Shown here: positions 1-9,665 of the stretch, one piece after another
How the letters are laid out: each line of letters opens with the position of its first letter
Position numbering within the stretch: the stretch's first letter is position 1
NCBI GenBank assembly: GCA_947501025.1
Contig: CANMUM010000005.1
Location: forward strand, 1-64,000
DNA: 64,000 bases
From: an uncultured Paracoccaceae bacterium
GTDB taxonomy: Bacteria > Pseudomonadota > Alphaproteobacteria > Rhodobacterales > Rhodobacteraceae
Reading direction: 5' to 3'
Notes under the pieces: model-generated
Told to the model about the DNA's origin: nothing
Databases searched by the model: none
The model's input: only the letters and a program-made list of their open reading frames with translations
Program-made: the position numbers and the translations under genes

Positions 1-153
1 ATTATAAGAGTGAGTGACCTCACCGTCAAAAATAGTATCAGCGACGTCCTCGCCAATAAGCTCTCCAAAAAATAAATTCCAGCCATTAATTGATTGAATC
101 AGCTGGCCATCTTTGAGATAGTAAGTGCCCTCTATTACATTAGTCTGCTCCAT
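1..153 (-). CDS. Unknown protein, N-terminal 51 codons only
   Basis: An open frame reads leftward from an ATG at 151-153 and leaves the window without a stop. A good ribosome-binding site (AGGAGA) lies about 6 bases upstream, which supports the start. The visible part begins MEQTNVIEGTYYLKDGQL and is acidic, with a hydrophobic GWNLFFGELIG patch. No signal peptide or recognisable domain is visible in the first 51 residues. The gene is not identified; the call that it is coding rests on the ribosome-binding site and the unbroken frame. Confidence 0.55.
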   Translation of the reverse strand, partial: MEQTNVIEGTYYLKDGQLIQSINGWNLFFGELIGEDVADTIFDGEVTHSYN

Positions 154-380
154 GATTAAGTCTCCTTATTTTGTTTAATGAAAGCTTAATATGTGCCAGT
201 GAATTTTAATCTTTGGTTAAGTGAGTTCTCAAACAAAGTTAAATTAATATCAAAATGGAGATAGGTTTGCGCGTTATGGGGAGCAGGTCATAGTTAATGG
301 CGTCTCTTGATACATCGCAGAAAACCCATTCGATCTTTGTAAAAAGCGTACGATATTCTATATGTGGGTTTTTAGGGGGT

Positions 381-437
381 GTGAACTGGGTAACTAGGTT
401 AGGGTAGGGATCGGTTACAGGGCGCTACCCAGTTCAC
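381..437. repeat. 12-bp perfect inverted repeat
   Basis: GTGAACTGGGTA at 381-392 is matched exactly in reverse complement by TACCCAGTTCAC at 426-437, with 33 bases between. An inner pair, GTAAC at 390-394 with GTTAC at 414-418, could form a competing stem. There is no T-run after it, so it does not look like a simple terminator. It could be a structured RNA, an operator for a dimeric protein or a recombination-site relic. Confidence 0.6.
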
Positions 438-438
438 T

Positions 439-468
439 ATTCGTTCAAACATCGTAATGCGAACGAAT
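439..468. repeat. 8-bp inverted repeat next to the previous one
   Basis: ATTCGTTC at 439-446 pairs exactly with GAACGAAT at 461-468 across a 14-base loop, one base after the 381-437 repeat. The loop contains the near-symmetric stretch ATCGTAATGC. Two perfect dyads side by side inside otherwise AT-rich sequence are unlikely to be background, but I cannot assign a function. Confidence 0.5.
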
Positions 469-878
469 TCTTTTATGTCATGCTGTAGGTATGTATTCAA
501 CCACGCTCGACTATATTAGTTAATATATTATTAATATTCTAGTGGGATGCATATTGCAAGCATAAAATCTTTTATAATATTAAAGGGGGCTAATAAAAAA
601 CACCTCTCCACTCAATTAAATAAGGGCATATCTTGCTTGAACGGCCTATTATTTTATAATGTAAAATTCTATTTATAAATTGTCTATAAATTAAATTGCG
701 CAATCATAGGCATGTTAATCTTTCTGAGTTATATTAATTTTTAGCCAACATGACTGAGAATCATTGTATTAAACCAGATACAGGACACCGCTAGCTAGGA
801 TGTGATGCGTATCTTCATGTTAAGTCCAATGGATGAGATAGCTATAAGAAAAAAAAGTAAGGGGGCGTTTGATATAAT

Positions 879-1358
879 CTAGCCCGCAAGATATCCATGA
901 TAGAGACCAGCAGATATCATCACAACGATTGCGGCGAATACACCAGCAATAACATCATCGAGCATGACACCAAGCGCATCACCGCGGCGATCTGCCCAAC
1001 CGACAAGCCAAGGTTTTTTGATGTCAAAAAACCGAAAGGCAATAAAGCCAACCACATAAGCAGGCCATAAAAACGGAACATTGTAGGTTGCCATCACATA
1101 TGCGGCGGGCATAATAGCGATCCACTGTCCTACGACTTCATCAATGACAATCCATTGAGGATCTTCGATTCCGTGCAGATCTTGCATCTTTTTTGTCGCG
1201 ATCCAGCCCAATATAAAAGCTAAGATAGTTGCGAGTACGAATACAGGAAAGCCAAAAAAGCAAAGCAGATAAGCGAAGGGCAACGCGAATAATGACCCCC
1301 ATGTGCCAGGAGCTTTTGGTAAGAACCCGACGCCAAAAAATGATGCAATTTGAAGCAT
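879..1358 (-). CDS. pgpA: Phosphatidylglycerophosphatase A
   Basis: A 159-residue membrane protein of the PgpA family, which dephosphorylates phosphatidylglycerophosphate to phosphatidylglycerol at the inner membrane. The family signature is clear at the N-terminus: GVGFLPKAPGTWGSL (about residues 9-23). The conserved DE pair follows in VIDEVVGQW (about 72-80), and DDVIAG lies near the C-terminus. Three to four hydrophobic segments are visible and the length is usual for the family. Its start codon directly abuts the stop of ispF with no gap, so it is co-transcribed as the last gene of ispD-ispF-pgpA. Confidence 0.9.
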   Translation of the reverse strand: MLQIASFFGVGFLPKAPGTWGSLFALPFAYLLCFFGFPVFVLATILAFILGWIATKKMQDLHGIEDPQWIVIDEVVGQWIAIMPAAYVMATYNVPFLWPAYVVGFIAFRFFDIKKPWLVGWADRRGDALGVMLDDVIAGVFAAIVVMISAGLYHGYLAG

Positions 1359-1844
1359 TTATATCTCTTTCATTAATGTACAGATCGCCATAGCCGCGAT
1401 GCCTTCACCGCGCCCTAGGAAACCCATTTTTTCGTTTGTTGTCGCTTTGATTGACACGCGTTCGGGGTCAATTTTGAGTATATCTGCGATTGTTTTGGTT
1501 ATGCTTTGACGATGAGGGCCTATTTTTGGCAACTCGGCAATAACCGTCATGTCGACATTAGAAATTACAAAACCAAGATCGGTTACCACTTTGCGCGCAT
1601 GATCAAGGAATATATGCGATTGCGCATCTTTCCATTGGTCATCAGATGGCGGAAAATGATCGCCAATATCGCCCTTGCCAACAGCACCCAAAAGCGCGTC
1701 CGTTAAGGCATGCAGTACGACATCTCCATCAGAATGGGCAATGATCCCTTGGTTGTGAGGAATCGAAATACCACCAAGCCAAATATGGTCGCCATCACCG
1801 AAAATATGGGTGTCGTAGCCTTGGCCTGTGCGGATATCAATCAT
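1359..1844 (-). CDS. ispF: 2-C-methyl-D-erythritol 2,4-cyclodiphosphate synthase
   Basis: Fifth enzyme of the MEP isoprenoid pathway; converts CDP-ME-2-phosphate to the cyclic diphosphate with release of CMP, as a zinc-dependent homotrimer. The metal-ligand motif GYDTHIFG, the [17 protein letters not shown] segment and the C-terminal [17 protein letters not shown] signature are all present. I place the start at the ATG at 1842-1844, giving 161 residues; a TTG 12 bases further upstream is open but less likely. That ATG overlaps the ispD stop in ATGATTGA, so the two are translationally coupled. In many alphaproteobacteria these two activities are fused in one IspDF chain; here they are separate. 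Confidence 0.93.
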   Translation of the reverse strand: MIDIRTGQGYDTHIFGDGDHIWLGGISIPHNQGIIAHSDGDVVLHALTDALLGAVGKGDIGDHFPPSDDQWKDAQSHIFLDHARKVVTDLGFVISNVDMTVIAELPKIGPHRQSITKTIADILKIDPERVSIKATTNEKMGFLGRGEGIAAMAICTLMKEI

Positions 1845-2475
1845 TATGTGCCTCAAAATCTTCTGGGAAGGTGAGTTTCACATTTTGCGCATCGCCGTCA
1901 ACCCATGCCACATCAAGACCTGCTGAAATTGCGCATTCTGCATCATCAAGAGAATCGGGAAATTCTGCGCAAATTTTTGCATATGCTTCATAATGAAAGC
2001 CTTGTGGCGTTTGCGCGCGCACGACATCTTTGCGCGGAATGGGAGACGTCAACTTTCCGTTTTTCGTGTGCCATATGGCATCGGCCACTGGGATTGCTGG
2101 AATGCATGCTTGCGCAGTTTCAAGCGCGTCAATAACTCGGTCGATAACATCATGGCTAAGAAATGGCCGAGCGGCATCATGTATGAGCACATAATCAGTA
2201 TGAGTGCCCGCAAGTGCCTTCATGCCATTGTGAACAGATTCGGCGCGCCTGTGGCCACCCAAAACGGGGGCGGGAAGCCCAAGCTCATCATATAAATCAA
2301 CATGATCATGATGAATCACCACTTGAACCTTGTCGATTTTTGGGTGCGATGAGAAAATGAGAGCCGTTTTCTCAATAACAGTCGTCTCTCCAATTTTGCG
2401 ATAAGGCTTAGGCAAACCTGCGCCTGCGCGCGACCCAATTCCAGCGGCAACAATGATAACGGCTATTTTTTTCAT
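1837..2475 (-). CDS. ispD: 2-C-methyl-D-erythritol 4-phosphate cytidylyltransferase
   Basis: Third step of the MEP pathway: CTP plus MEP gives CDP-methylerythritol and diphosphate. The nucleotidyltransferase glycine-rich loop is [20 protein letters not shown] (about residues 10-29). The [12 protein letters not shown] metal and nucleotide motif and the PVADAIW and RAQTPQGF motifs follow in normal order. At 212 residues it is a little shorter than the usual 225-240. First gene of the ispD-ispF-pgpA unit, divergent from dusB across a 104-base AT-rich gap that must hold both promoters. Confidence 0.93.
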   Translation of the reverse strand: MKKIAVIIVAAGIGSRAGAGLPKPYRKIGETTVIEKTALIFSSHPKIDKVQVVIHHDHVDLYDELGLPAPVLGGHRRAESVHNGMKALAGTHTDYVLIHDAARPFLSHDVIDRVIDALETAQACIPAIPVADAIWHTKNGKLTSPIPRKDVVRAQTPQGFHYEAYAKICAEFPDSLDDAECAISAGLDVAWVDGDAQNVKLTFPEDFEAHND

Positions 2476-2579
2476 AAAAGCGGTTTAAACTTATGAATTT
2501 TGAAAAACAAGCCAGTAACGCTTTGACCTTCTGGAAAAAATGCCCTAATCATATGCAGTTGCACAAAAAATAGACATAT

Positions 2580-3533
2580 ATGCTCAGATTCGATTTTTCA
2601 AAACCAAATGTTCTCCTCGCGCCTATGGCGGGATTAACCGATGCTCCGATGCGGGCTTTGGTGGCTTCGTTTGGCGTATCGGGTGTTGTGAGTGAAATGG
2701 TGGCTTGCCAAGAATGGCGCACAAAAACACCTGGGGTTGCCGAACGTGCTGAGCGTGGTGATTTGCCAGATGATTGCGTTTATGTGGTGCAAATTGCCGG
2801 CCGTGATCCAAAGCTCATGGCTGATGTCGCCCGTTTTGCGGTTGATAAAGGCGCTGATCATGTCGATATCAATATGGGTTGCCCTGCGAAAAAGGTAACG
2901 ACTGGCCAATCTGGAGGTGCTGCACTTCTTAAAGAGCCAGAGCTTGCATTGGAAATCATCGACACTGTTGCAAATGCCGTTGATATTCCGACGACCGTAA
3001 AAACGCGTTTGGGTTGGGATTCGCATGATGTCGTTAACATCGTGCAGGATATGGTGAATGCTGGTGCGCAAATGCTGAGTATACATGGTCGTACCCGTGC
3101 GCAAAAATATGATGGCATTGCAGATTGGAAAGCGATTGCAGCGGTTAAAAACGCCGTCAGTGTTCCTGTTATCGCAAATGGTGATATTTGCTCGCTTGAT
3201 GATGCCAAGGCGGCACTTCAGCAATCAGGTGCTGATGGTGTTATGATCGGGCGGGCATCCACCGGACAACCTTGGCTACCTGCCCAAATTTTAGCGGCTT
3301 TGCGCGGCGAAAAATTCACAACGCATATTGATATTCCTCAGATTGCTTTGCGTCATTATGATGCGATGATTGCGCAATATGGCGAGGTTCATGGTGTGCG
3401 TGTCGCGCGCAAGCATCTTAATGGATATTTTTTCGACGCGCCTGAAAGCTTTCGTCAGCAAATGCTTAGATCAAACTCGCCTTCGGAAGTCATTGAGATG
3501 ATCAAAAGTCAAGAATGGCGTGCTGCATGTTAA
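2580..3533 (+). CDS. dusB: tRNA-dihydrouridine synthase B (NifR3 type)
   Basis: FMN-dependent reductase that makes dihydrouridine in the tRNA D-loop. The TIM-barrel opening [14 protein letters not shown] (about residues 11-24), the catalytic-cysteine motif NMGCPAKKV, the [10 protein letters not shown] motif and ANGDICS are all present. The length of 317 residues is normal. It is the first gene of the plus-strand ntr run and its 3' end overlaps the beginning of ntrB. The dusB(nifR3)-ntrB-ntrC order is the classical alphaproteobacterial nitrogen-regulation operon. Confidence 0.95.
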   Translation: MLRFDFSKPNVLLAPMAGLTDAPMRALVASFGVSGVVSEMVACQEWRTKTPGVAERAERGDLPDDCVYVVQIAGRDPKLMADVARFAVDKGADHVDINMGCPAKKVTTGQSGGAALLKEPELALEIIDTVANAVDIPTTVKTRLGWDSHDVVNIVQDMVNAGAQMLSIHGRTRAQKYDGIADWKAIAAVKNAVSVPVIANGDICSLDDAKAALQQSGADGVMIGRASTGQPWLPAQILAALRGEKFTTHIDIPQIALRHYDAMIAQYGEVHGVRVARKHLNGYFFDAPESFRQQMLRSNSPSEVIEMIKSQEWRAAC

Positions 3534-4567
3534 ATGACGCTTTCTTCTTTCACAGCAAATTTGTAGCGATTAACCTTGATAAAAAAGGCATTGTCGATGA
3601 AATTTCGCCAGCAGCCGAGCATGTTCTGGGGCGCTCGCGCAAATTGGCCCTTGGCCATTCTTTATGGGATTTGATTGAAAAAGATGCCGATATCGAGCGG
3701 GCATTGTTGAAAAATGACAATCTATCCATTTTTGATCATTATCTGAAAACTGTGCTTTTGGGGCCTGTGCGCGGCGATGTGCATATCCAAAGTCGGGATG
3801 GTTCGGCAACGATATGGATTTATCCAAGTGGTAAAACCGTACAGCGTGAACGCTCGGATCAAGCCCGCAATGCGGCAAAGCTTGCATCGGGAATGGCGGC
3901 CATGCTTGCCCATGAAATCCGCAATCCTCTTGGATCCATTCGTGGCGCTGCGCAGCTTCTCGATGATGGGCTCACTGCCGCAGATAGCGAGCTTGTCCAA
4001 GTCATCGAGGAAGAAACAAACCGCATTGGTCGTTTGGTGGCCGAATTTGAGAACATGGCGGGATCCACGCCACCTCATATTGCAAAGGTCAATATCCATG
4101 AGCTGCTCTCTCAAGTGAAACGCTCGGCTCAAGCAGGTTATGCGCGCCATATCACAATTGAAGAGAGTTACGACCCAAGTCTTCCTGAGATCGCATGTGA
4201 TCGTGATCGCATGGTTCAAGCGCTTCATAATGTCCTTAAAAATGCAACGGATGCTTTAGAATTTCATTTTGAAAGCCAGATAGACAAGGCCAAAATATCG
4301 ATTCAAACACGTTTTCGGTCAGGACATCGCCGTATCAATGGCGCTATGCCTGTCGAGATTTCTTTGCGCGATAATGGTGGTGGTATTGCTGCAAATATCC
4401 GTGATGACGTATTTAAACCATTTGTCACAAGCAAGTCTCAAGGGACAGGGCTGGGTTTGTCGGTCGTAGCGCGGATGATCGAAGAAATCGGTGGTGTGAT
4501 CGAAATGGATACGAGCACTGATGGAACAGAAATTCGGTTTTTTGTACCGATATATATAGAAGAATAG
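3515..4567 (+). CDS. ntrB: Nitrogen-regulation sensor histidine kinase NtrB
   Basis: Cytoplasmic PAS-type sensor kinase that phosphorylates NtrC, controlled by PII proteins. A PAS domain occupies about residues 12-115. The HisKA motif [21 protein letters not shown] carries the phospho-acceptor His, and the ATP lid follows as N box [10 protein letters not shown]1 DNGGG and G2 GTGLGLSVV. The frame overlaps dusB; an ATG at 3527 (MLNDAFFF) touching the dusB stop is an equally good start. No transmembrane segment is visible, as expected for NtrB. Confidence 0.93.
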   Translation: MACCMLNDAFFFHSKFVAINLDKKGIVDEISPAAEHVLGRSRKLALGHSLWDLIEKDADIERALLKNDNLSIFDHYLKTVLLGPVRGDVHIQSRDGSATIWIYPSGKTVQRERSDQARNAAKLASGMAAMLAHEIRNPLGSIRGAAQLLDDGLTAADSELVQVIEEETNRIGRLVAEFENMAGSTPPHIAKVNIHELLSQVKRSAQAGYARHITIEESYDPSLPEIACDRDRMVQALHNVLKNATDALEFHFESQIDKAKISIQTRFRSGHRRINGAMPVEISLRDNGGGIAANIRDDVFKPFVTSKSQGTGLGLSVVARMIEEIGGVIEMDTSTDGTEIRFFVPIYIEE

Positions 4568-4575
4568 GGGATAAT

Positions 4576-5913
4576 ATGGACGGAACGGTTCTTATTGCTG
4601 ATGATGATAAAAATTTGCGCAATATTTTGACGCAAGCGCTCACACGTGCGGGTGCAAAAGTGCGCGCCACGGCGACATTATCAACATTATGGCGCTGGCT
4701 GGAGGAGGGTGAGGGGGATGTTGTGCTCACCGATGTGAACTTAGCCGATGGTGATGCGCTTGAAATGTTGCCACGCATGAAAGCTAAGCGGCCAGATCTG
4801 CAATTTGTTGTCATGAGCGCCCAAAACACGGTTGTGACGGCGCTGCGTTCTGGTGAAGCTGGTGCATTTGACTATCTCGCTAAGCCGTTTGATCTACGTG
4901 AAATGTTGCAATTGCTGCGCAAAGCCCAAGGCCAAACTACGAACACTCCTATCGTTGAGAAACTTGATCAAGATCTTCCTTTGATTGGCAGGTCAGAAGA
5001 GATGCAAGAAATCTATCGCCAATTAACCCGTATCATTCCATCTGATTTGCCCGTTCTCATTAGCGGAAAAGCTGGCACGGGAAAAAGCTTAGCAGCAGAA
5101 GTTATTCATCAATTTGGTCCCCGTAAGGATAAGCCACTTATTCGCTTTCATGGGCATGAAACGAGCTTTAATGCGATCACTTCTGCCTTCGAACGGGCAG
5201 GTGAAGGGACTTTGGTTTTTGAAAATATTGATGAGTTTTTTACAAATGAGCAAAGACAGATCCAATCATTGATGGATAATGGTCAGACAAAATGCCGTGT
5301 GATTGCCACAACACGTCACAATCTTACGGCTGCGGTGAATGCTGGAAATTTTCGTGAAGATCTTTTCTTTAGGCTCAATGTGTTGGGTATTGAATTGCCT
5401 GATTTATCTGAACGTATCGAAGATATTGGCGAGCTTGCACGACATTTTATCAGTCATGATTTTTCGGGTTCACATAAAACGCTTGATGAGAGTGCGATTC
5501 GAGCGCTTGAAAAACGCAATTGGCCAGGAAATGTCAGCGAGCTATCTATGACCATCAAGCGCGCGATTGTGATGTCTACAGGTTCTGTGATTTCGGCAGC
5601 TGAACTTACATTGTCTTCAGATCAACAGGGGCAAGACAATCAGAATGGAGTTTTGGGCGCAGAAACCTTTTCGGAAACCGTTGAAGCATATGTGCGGCGC
5701 TTCTTGAAATTGCATGGTGAAAACTTGCCTCCAGAAGGTTTATATCAAGCGCTTATTAATGAAGTTGAGAGGCCATTGATTAAAGTTGCCCTAGAAGCCA
5801 ATGCAGGCAATCAAATCCAAACGGCGCAAATGCTCGATATTAATCGCAATACATTGCGCAAAAAAATTGCCAACCTTGACATTTCTGTCACAAGAAGCAA
5901 AAAACTGATGTAG
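4576..5913 (+). CDS. ntrC: Nitrogen response regulator NtrC lacking the GAFTGA loop
   Basis: The receiver domain (about residues 3-120) has the acidic pair IADDD, the phospho-Asp in LTDVNL and the Lys in LAKPFD. A Walker A motif SGKAGTGKS and a C-terminal Fis-type helix-turn-helix (QTAQMLDINRNTLRKKI) follow. The segment that should hold ELFGHEKGAFTGA is missing: the chain runs from IRFHGHETSF directly to AFERAGEGTLVFEN. The Walker B, normally LFLDE, reads LVFEN. The arginine-finger region REDLFFRLN remains. Rhodobacter capsulatus NtrC is known to lack GAFTGA and to act with sigma-70 polymerase, and this protein probably behaves similarly. A good ribosome-binding site (AGGGGAT) precedes the ATG. 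Confidence 0.92.
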   Translation: MDGTVLIADDDKNLRNILTQALTRAGAKVRATATLSTLWRWLEEGEGDVVLTDVNLADGDALEMLPRMKAKRPDLQFVVMSAQNTVVTALRSGEAGAFDYLAKPFDLREMLQLLRKAQGQTTNTPIVEKLDQDLPLIGRSEEMQEIYRQLTRIIPSDLPVLISGKAGTGKSLAAEVIHQFGPRKDKPLIRFHGHETSFNAITSAFERAGEGTLVFENIDEFFTNEQRQIQSLMDNGQTKCRVIATTRHNLTAAVNAGNFREDLFFRLNVLGIELPDLSERIEDIGELARHFISHDFSGSHKTLDESAIRALEKRNWPGNVSELSMTIKRAIVMSTGSVISAAELTLSSDQQGQDNQNGVLGAETFSETVEAYVRRFLKLHGENLPPEGLYQALINEVERPLIKVALEANAGNQIQTAQMLDINRNTLRKKIANLDISVTRSKKLM

Positions 5914-5936
5914 AACCGCAACATCACGAGGCTTTA

Positions 5937-8258
5937 TTGTCCAAAGAGCAACATAATTACTCCCAACTGTCATCTCGGCGCAACAGGTCTGCTCGGATTT
6001 GGAAGAATATTGATGGATGGAGTTTATGGGCCTCGCGAGGCCGTAGATTCAAAATGATGGTGGTGTTGGCTATTGCCGCTATAGCCCTTATTCTCAGCGC
6101 CATATTCATCGCATCACATTATGAGGGGTCTACGGCACGTGCTGTGCTGGGGTTGCTGATCTTGTTCATATTTTTGCTGGTGCTTGTTTTTGCAAGCCTA
6201 CTATTTCTTGAAATTTTGCGGCTTTTGCTCAGGCACAAAAATACAGGCCCAACACAAAGGCGATTGGTAACTTTATTTGTGTTAATGGCGCTTATACCAA
6301 CTATTTTGGTGGCTATATTTTCCACAGTCACGATGAATGTCGGATTAGAAAATTGGTTTTCGAGCCGTGTGAAGAATGTGGTGGATAGCTCTTATGATGC
6401 AGCCCTTGCTTATGCGCAGGAACATGATGATGCGATCCATCGTGAGGGTGATTTGGTTTATGGCAATTTCATAAATGATTATAATCAATTCAAGGCTTTA
6501 GGACTAGTCGAACAAAACCTTAGCATATCAGAGCAAATCCGAGAAACAAATGGTGATTTAACCATTGGCAATGCCTCATTGCTCCGTGAAACTCTGAATA
6601 ACTCCATTGCCCCTGTTGTCGAAACGATCCAGCACGCATTTATCATTTCTGGAAATGGCGAGATTATATCTCGTGGTAATGGCTCATATCTGTTCAACTA
6701 TAATAAGCCGACGGTCGAAGAGCTGCAAAAGGCATTTGAGGAAGAGACGGTTATTATAAAGGATCTGCTGAGTAATGAATTTCGCTATCTTCGCACGATT
6801 GATGTGAATCTTGGATATTATTTATATATATCGCGCTCAGTTGACGGCAAAATTTTGAGCCTCCTTAATCAAACAGAAGAAACGGCAAAATTTTATCGTG
6901 ATAGTGAACAATCGCGTCAAAGATTGCTGGTTTGGTTTGGAGCGTTTTATTTGGCGGCTGCCATCGTGATTTTGATGCTTGCCATTTGGGCGGCTTTATA
7001 TTTTGCAGCAAGGCTTACACGCCCGATTAGTCGTCTTGTGCGCACTGTTGAGCGCATTTCAGAGGGAGATCTTGATGCGCGTGTAATGGAAGTTGATGAT
7101 AATGATGAGTTTTCATTGCTTTCGCGCAGTTTCAATCAAATGACGAGTGATGTGCAATCCAATCAATTGGCGCTGAAACGTGCAAGTGATGCATCAGAAG
7201 CGGAAAGCCGAAGATTTAACAACGTTCTTGAGGGGGTGAGCTCTGGCGTTATCGGAACCGATAGCAAAGGCAAAATTACTTTTATTAACTCATCTGCCCT
7301 GAAGCTACTGGCTGTTGATAAAATTAAAAAAACGACCAATATTTCAGAAATTGCTCCAGAGTTTGAAAATATCATCTCGGAATTGGACTTGCTTGATACC
7401 AATCAAGTTCAACATCAGGTGACCTTATTGCGTGACGGCTCTCAAGAAACATTATTTGTCCGTGTGTCACGTTCAGAACGTCGGCGCTCAGGTAATCTGA
7501 TCATCAGTTTTGATGTGGTGAGTGATCTTGTTCACGCCCAACGCATGGCAGCTTGGGGTGATGTGGCACGGCGCATTGCCCATGAGATCAAAAACCCATT
7601 AACACCTATACGTTTGTCCGCAGAACGGCTTAAACGGCGCTTTGGTAAGGACATTATGGATGATCGTGAAAAGTTTGAAGACCTGACCGATATCATTGTT
7701 CGTCAAACCGAAGATTTGCGTAAAATTGTCGATGAATTTTCTAAATTTTCGCGCATGCCTGAGGCGCAAAGGGAAAAAGGTGATTGGGTCGAACAACTTC
7801 ACAATGCCATCGCATTGCAAGAAAACAATGAAGATGATGTCAAAATAATTTATGATGGGCCTCGTCACGCCTCTGGTTTTTTTGATGCAACGATGATGGG
7901 GCAAGCTTTTACCAATATAATTAAAAACGGTATTGAAGCGATTGCGTCACGCAAACAACGCGAAGATTTAAAAAGCGGCGAAATTCGTATCAATGCAGAA
8001 TTAATTGATGGGCAATTCTCAATTGGATTTTATGATAACGGCATGGGCTTTCCAGCCGATAAATCGAAGCTCTTTGAGCCTTATATGACGTTCAAAGAAA
8101 CGGGTACGGGGCTAGGGCTTCCGATTGTTAAAAAAATTATTGAAGATCATGATGGAAAAATTTCACTCCATGATCGTCAAGATAATGAGAAGGGCGCCTG
8201 TGTCCAAATTAAATTACCAGAGCACCAAATTTCAATTTCAAAAACAAAGAGTAGATAA
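5937..8258 (+). CDS. ntrY: Membrane sensor histidine kinase NtrY
   Basis: A large (773-residue) sensor kinase with three to four N-terminal transmembrane segments (about residues 38-60, 68-95, 110-130 and again about 328-352) around a periplasmic sensing region. A HAMP linker follows (RPISRLVRTVERISEGDLDAR), then a PAS domain (FNNVLEGVSSGVIGTD) and the kinase core with phospho-His in RRIAHEIKNPLTPIRLSAER. The ATP lid holds GTGLGLPIV. The start is TTG with a GAGG ribosome-binding site. NtrY/NtrX respond to nitrogen and redox state in alphaproteobacteria. The gap to ntrX is only 6 bases. Confidence 0.93.
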   Translation: MSKEQHNYSQLSSRRNRSARIWKNIDGWSLWASRGRRFKMMVVLAIAAIALILSAIFIASHYEGSTARAVLGLLILFIFLLVLVFASLLFLEILRLLLRHKNTGPTQRRLVTLFVLMALIPTILVAIFSTVTMNVGLENWFSSRVKNVVDSSYDAALAYAQEHDDAIHREGDLVYGNFINDYNQFKALGLVEQNLSISEQIRETNGDLTIGNASLLRETLNNSIAPVVETIQHAFIISGNGEIISRGNGSYLFNYNKPTVEELQKAFEEETVIIKDLLSNEFRYLRTIDVNLGYYLYISRSVDGKILSLLNQTEETAKFYRDSEQSRQRLLVWFGAFYLAAAIVILMLAIWAALYFAARLTRPISRLVRTVERISEGDLDARVMEVDDNDEFSLLSRSFNQMTSDVQSNQLALKRASDASEAESRRFNNVLEGVSSGVIGTDSKGKITFINSSALKLLAVDKIKKTTNISEIAPEFENIISELDLLDTNQVQHQVTLLRDGSQETLFVRVSRSERRRSGNLIISFDVVSDLVHAQRMAAWGDVARRIAHEIKNPLTPIRLSAERLKRRFGKDIMDDREKFEDLTDIIVRQTEDLRKIVDEFSKFSRMPEAQREKGDWVEQLHNAIALQENNEDDVKIIYDGPRHASGFFDATMMGQAFTNIIKNGIEAIASRKQREDLKSGEIRINAELIDGQFSIGFYDNGMGFPADKSKLFEPYMTFKETGTGLGLPIVKKIIEDHDGKISLHDRQDNEKGACVQIKLPEHQISISKTKSR

Positions 8259-8264
8259 ATAATC

Positions 8265-9626
8265 ATGGCAAAAATATTAGTTGTAGACGATGAAAAAGAT
8301 ATCAGAGAATTGCTTGGTGACATTCTTGATGATGAAGGTCATTCAGCTGCAAAAATAGGGCATGCCCAAGAGGCGATTGATCTTGTCGAGCAAACCACAT
8401 TTGATTTGGTGATCTTGGATATTTGGCTCAAAGAATCTCATATGGATGGTATTGATATCTTAAAATATATCAAAAATCGCCAGCCTGATTTGCCTGTCGT
8501 CATTATTTCGGGTCATGGTAATGTTGAAATTGCCGTTGCAGCCGTTAAGCAGGGTGCATTTGATTTTATTGAAAAACCATTTAATCTTGACCAATTATTG
8601 CTTGTGGTTAATCGTGCTTTAGAACTTTCACATTTGCGCCGTGCAAAACGCAAGCTTGATGTGGAAGGATCTGCTAATTCAGAAATTATTGGTAGCTCTG
8701 CCCCGATGCGCGCTTTGAGAACGCAACTTGAAAAGCTTGGCAAAACTCAAACACGTGTTATGTTTATGGGGCCTTCGGGAAGCGGTAAGGAGCTTGCAGC
8801 CAGATATTTACATACACATTCGACACGTGCAGATTCGCCCTTTATTTGTGTAAACTCGGCTACGATTGCTGCTGATGACATGGAGCGTCAGCTGTTTGGG
8901 TATGAAGAACAGGGCAAGGTGTTTCAGGGTTTGTTCGAACGTGCAAATGGGGGCACATTATTCTTTGATGAAATAGCCGATATGCCATTGGAAACACAAG
9001 GAAAAATTCTTCGCGCGATTAATGAACAGCGTTTTGAGCGCCAAGGATCCAATCAATCGATTTCGGTTGATGTGCGTATTTTAAGCGCGAGCAAAGAAAA
9101 TCTTCGGGAAAAGATCGATCAAGGTCATTTTCGGGAAGAACTTTACCACCGCCTTGCGGTTGTTCCTGTCGAAATTCCCGCGCTTTCAGCCCATGTTGAT
9201 GATATGGCGGAGCTTGTTGCGCATTTTGTTGAGCAGCTTTCATTGCGTGAAAACCTGCCTGTTTATAGATTTTCCATTGAAGCTATTGAGGCACTTCAAA
9301 CAAATCCTTGGAATGGTAATATTAGAGAATTGCGCAATCGTGTTGAACGCCTCTTAATCCTTCATGAGGGTGAAGGTGAGATTAGTGCTGAAAATCTGGA
9401 TGAAAAGGTTCAACAAGAAGATTCCTCACCGTTGTCATCTGAATATCTATTTTTGCCATTACGTGAGGCGAGGGAACTATTTGAGCGTCGATATTTACTT
9501 GCCCAAATTGGCCGGTTTTCGAACAATATTTCAAAAACAGCGAATTTCATTGGAATGGAGCGCTCAGCACTTCACCGCAAGATGAAATCGCTTGATATTG
9601 GTGGACATTCAGACAAAAATCCTTAG
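8265..9626 (+). CDS. ntrX: Response regulator NtrX lacking GAFTGA
   Basis: Partner of NtrY. The receiver (about residues 3-118) has VVDDEKDIR, the phospho-Asp in VILDIWL and the Lys in IEKPFN. The AAA+ domain keeps an intact Walker A (GPSGSGKE) and Walker B (LFFDEIADM). Where a sigma-54 activator has GAFTGA this protein reads GYEEQGKVFQG. A Fis-type HTH (TANFIGMERSALHRKMKSL) ends the protein. Loss of GAFTGA is usual in alphaproteobacterial NtrX, so it most likely acts without sigma-54. Length 453 residues. Confidence 0.92.
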   Translation: MAKILVVDDEKDIRELLGDILDDEGHSAAKIGHAQEAIDLVEQTTFDLVILDIWLKESHMDGIDILKYIKNRQPDLPVVIISGHGNVEIAVAAVKQGAFDFIEKPFNLDQLLLVVNRALELSHLRRAKRKLDVEGSANSEIIGSSAPMRALRTQLEKLGKTQTRVMFMGPSGSGKELAARYLHTHSTRADSPFICVNSATIAADDMERQLFGYEEQGKVFQGLFERANGGTLFFDEIADMPLETQGKILRAINEQRFERQGSNQSISVDVRILSASKENLREKIDQGHFREELYHRLAVVPVEIPALSAHVDDMAELVAHFVEQLSLRENLPVYRFSIEAIEALQTNPWNGNIRELRNRVERLLILHEGEGEISAENLDEKVQQEDSSPLSSEYLFLPLREARELFERRYLLAQIGRFSNNISKTANFIGMERSALHRKMKSLDIGGHSDKNP

Positions 9627-9665
9627 AGTCGACCAATAAATGATATGTCATAAGGACAAGCAAAC

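Larger units (their letters stand above)
154..878. other. Gene-free AT-rich stretch
   Basis: About 725 bases between the edge gene and pgpA. I found no open frame with a plausible start. The sequence is very AT-rich apart from a GC-richer block around 375-470 that holds two neighbouring inverted repeats (listed separately). pgpA reads toward lower coordinates and stops at 879, so this region also holds its 3' end; no clear T-tailed terminator hairpin is visible there. Confidence 0.5.

Noticed and set aside
2634-3224. 196-codon minus-strand frame inside dusB
   Set aside because: It is fully antisense to a gene with all DusB motifs and has a meaningless composition.
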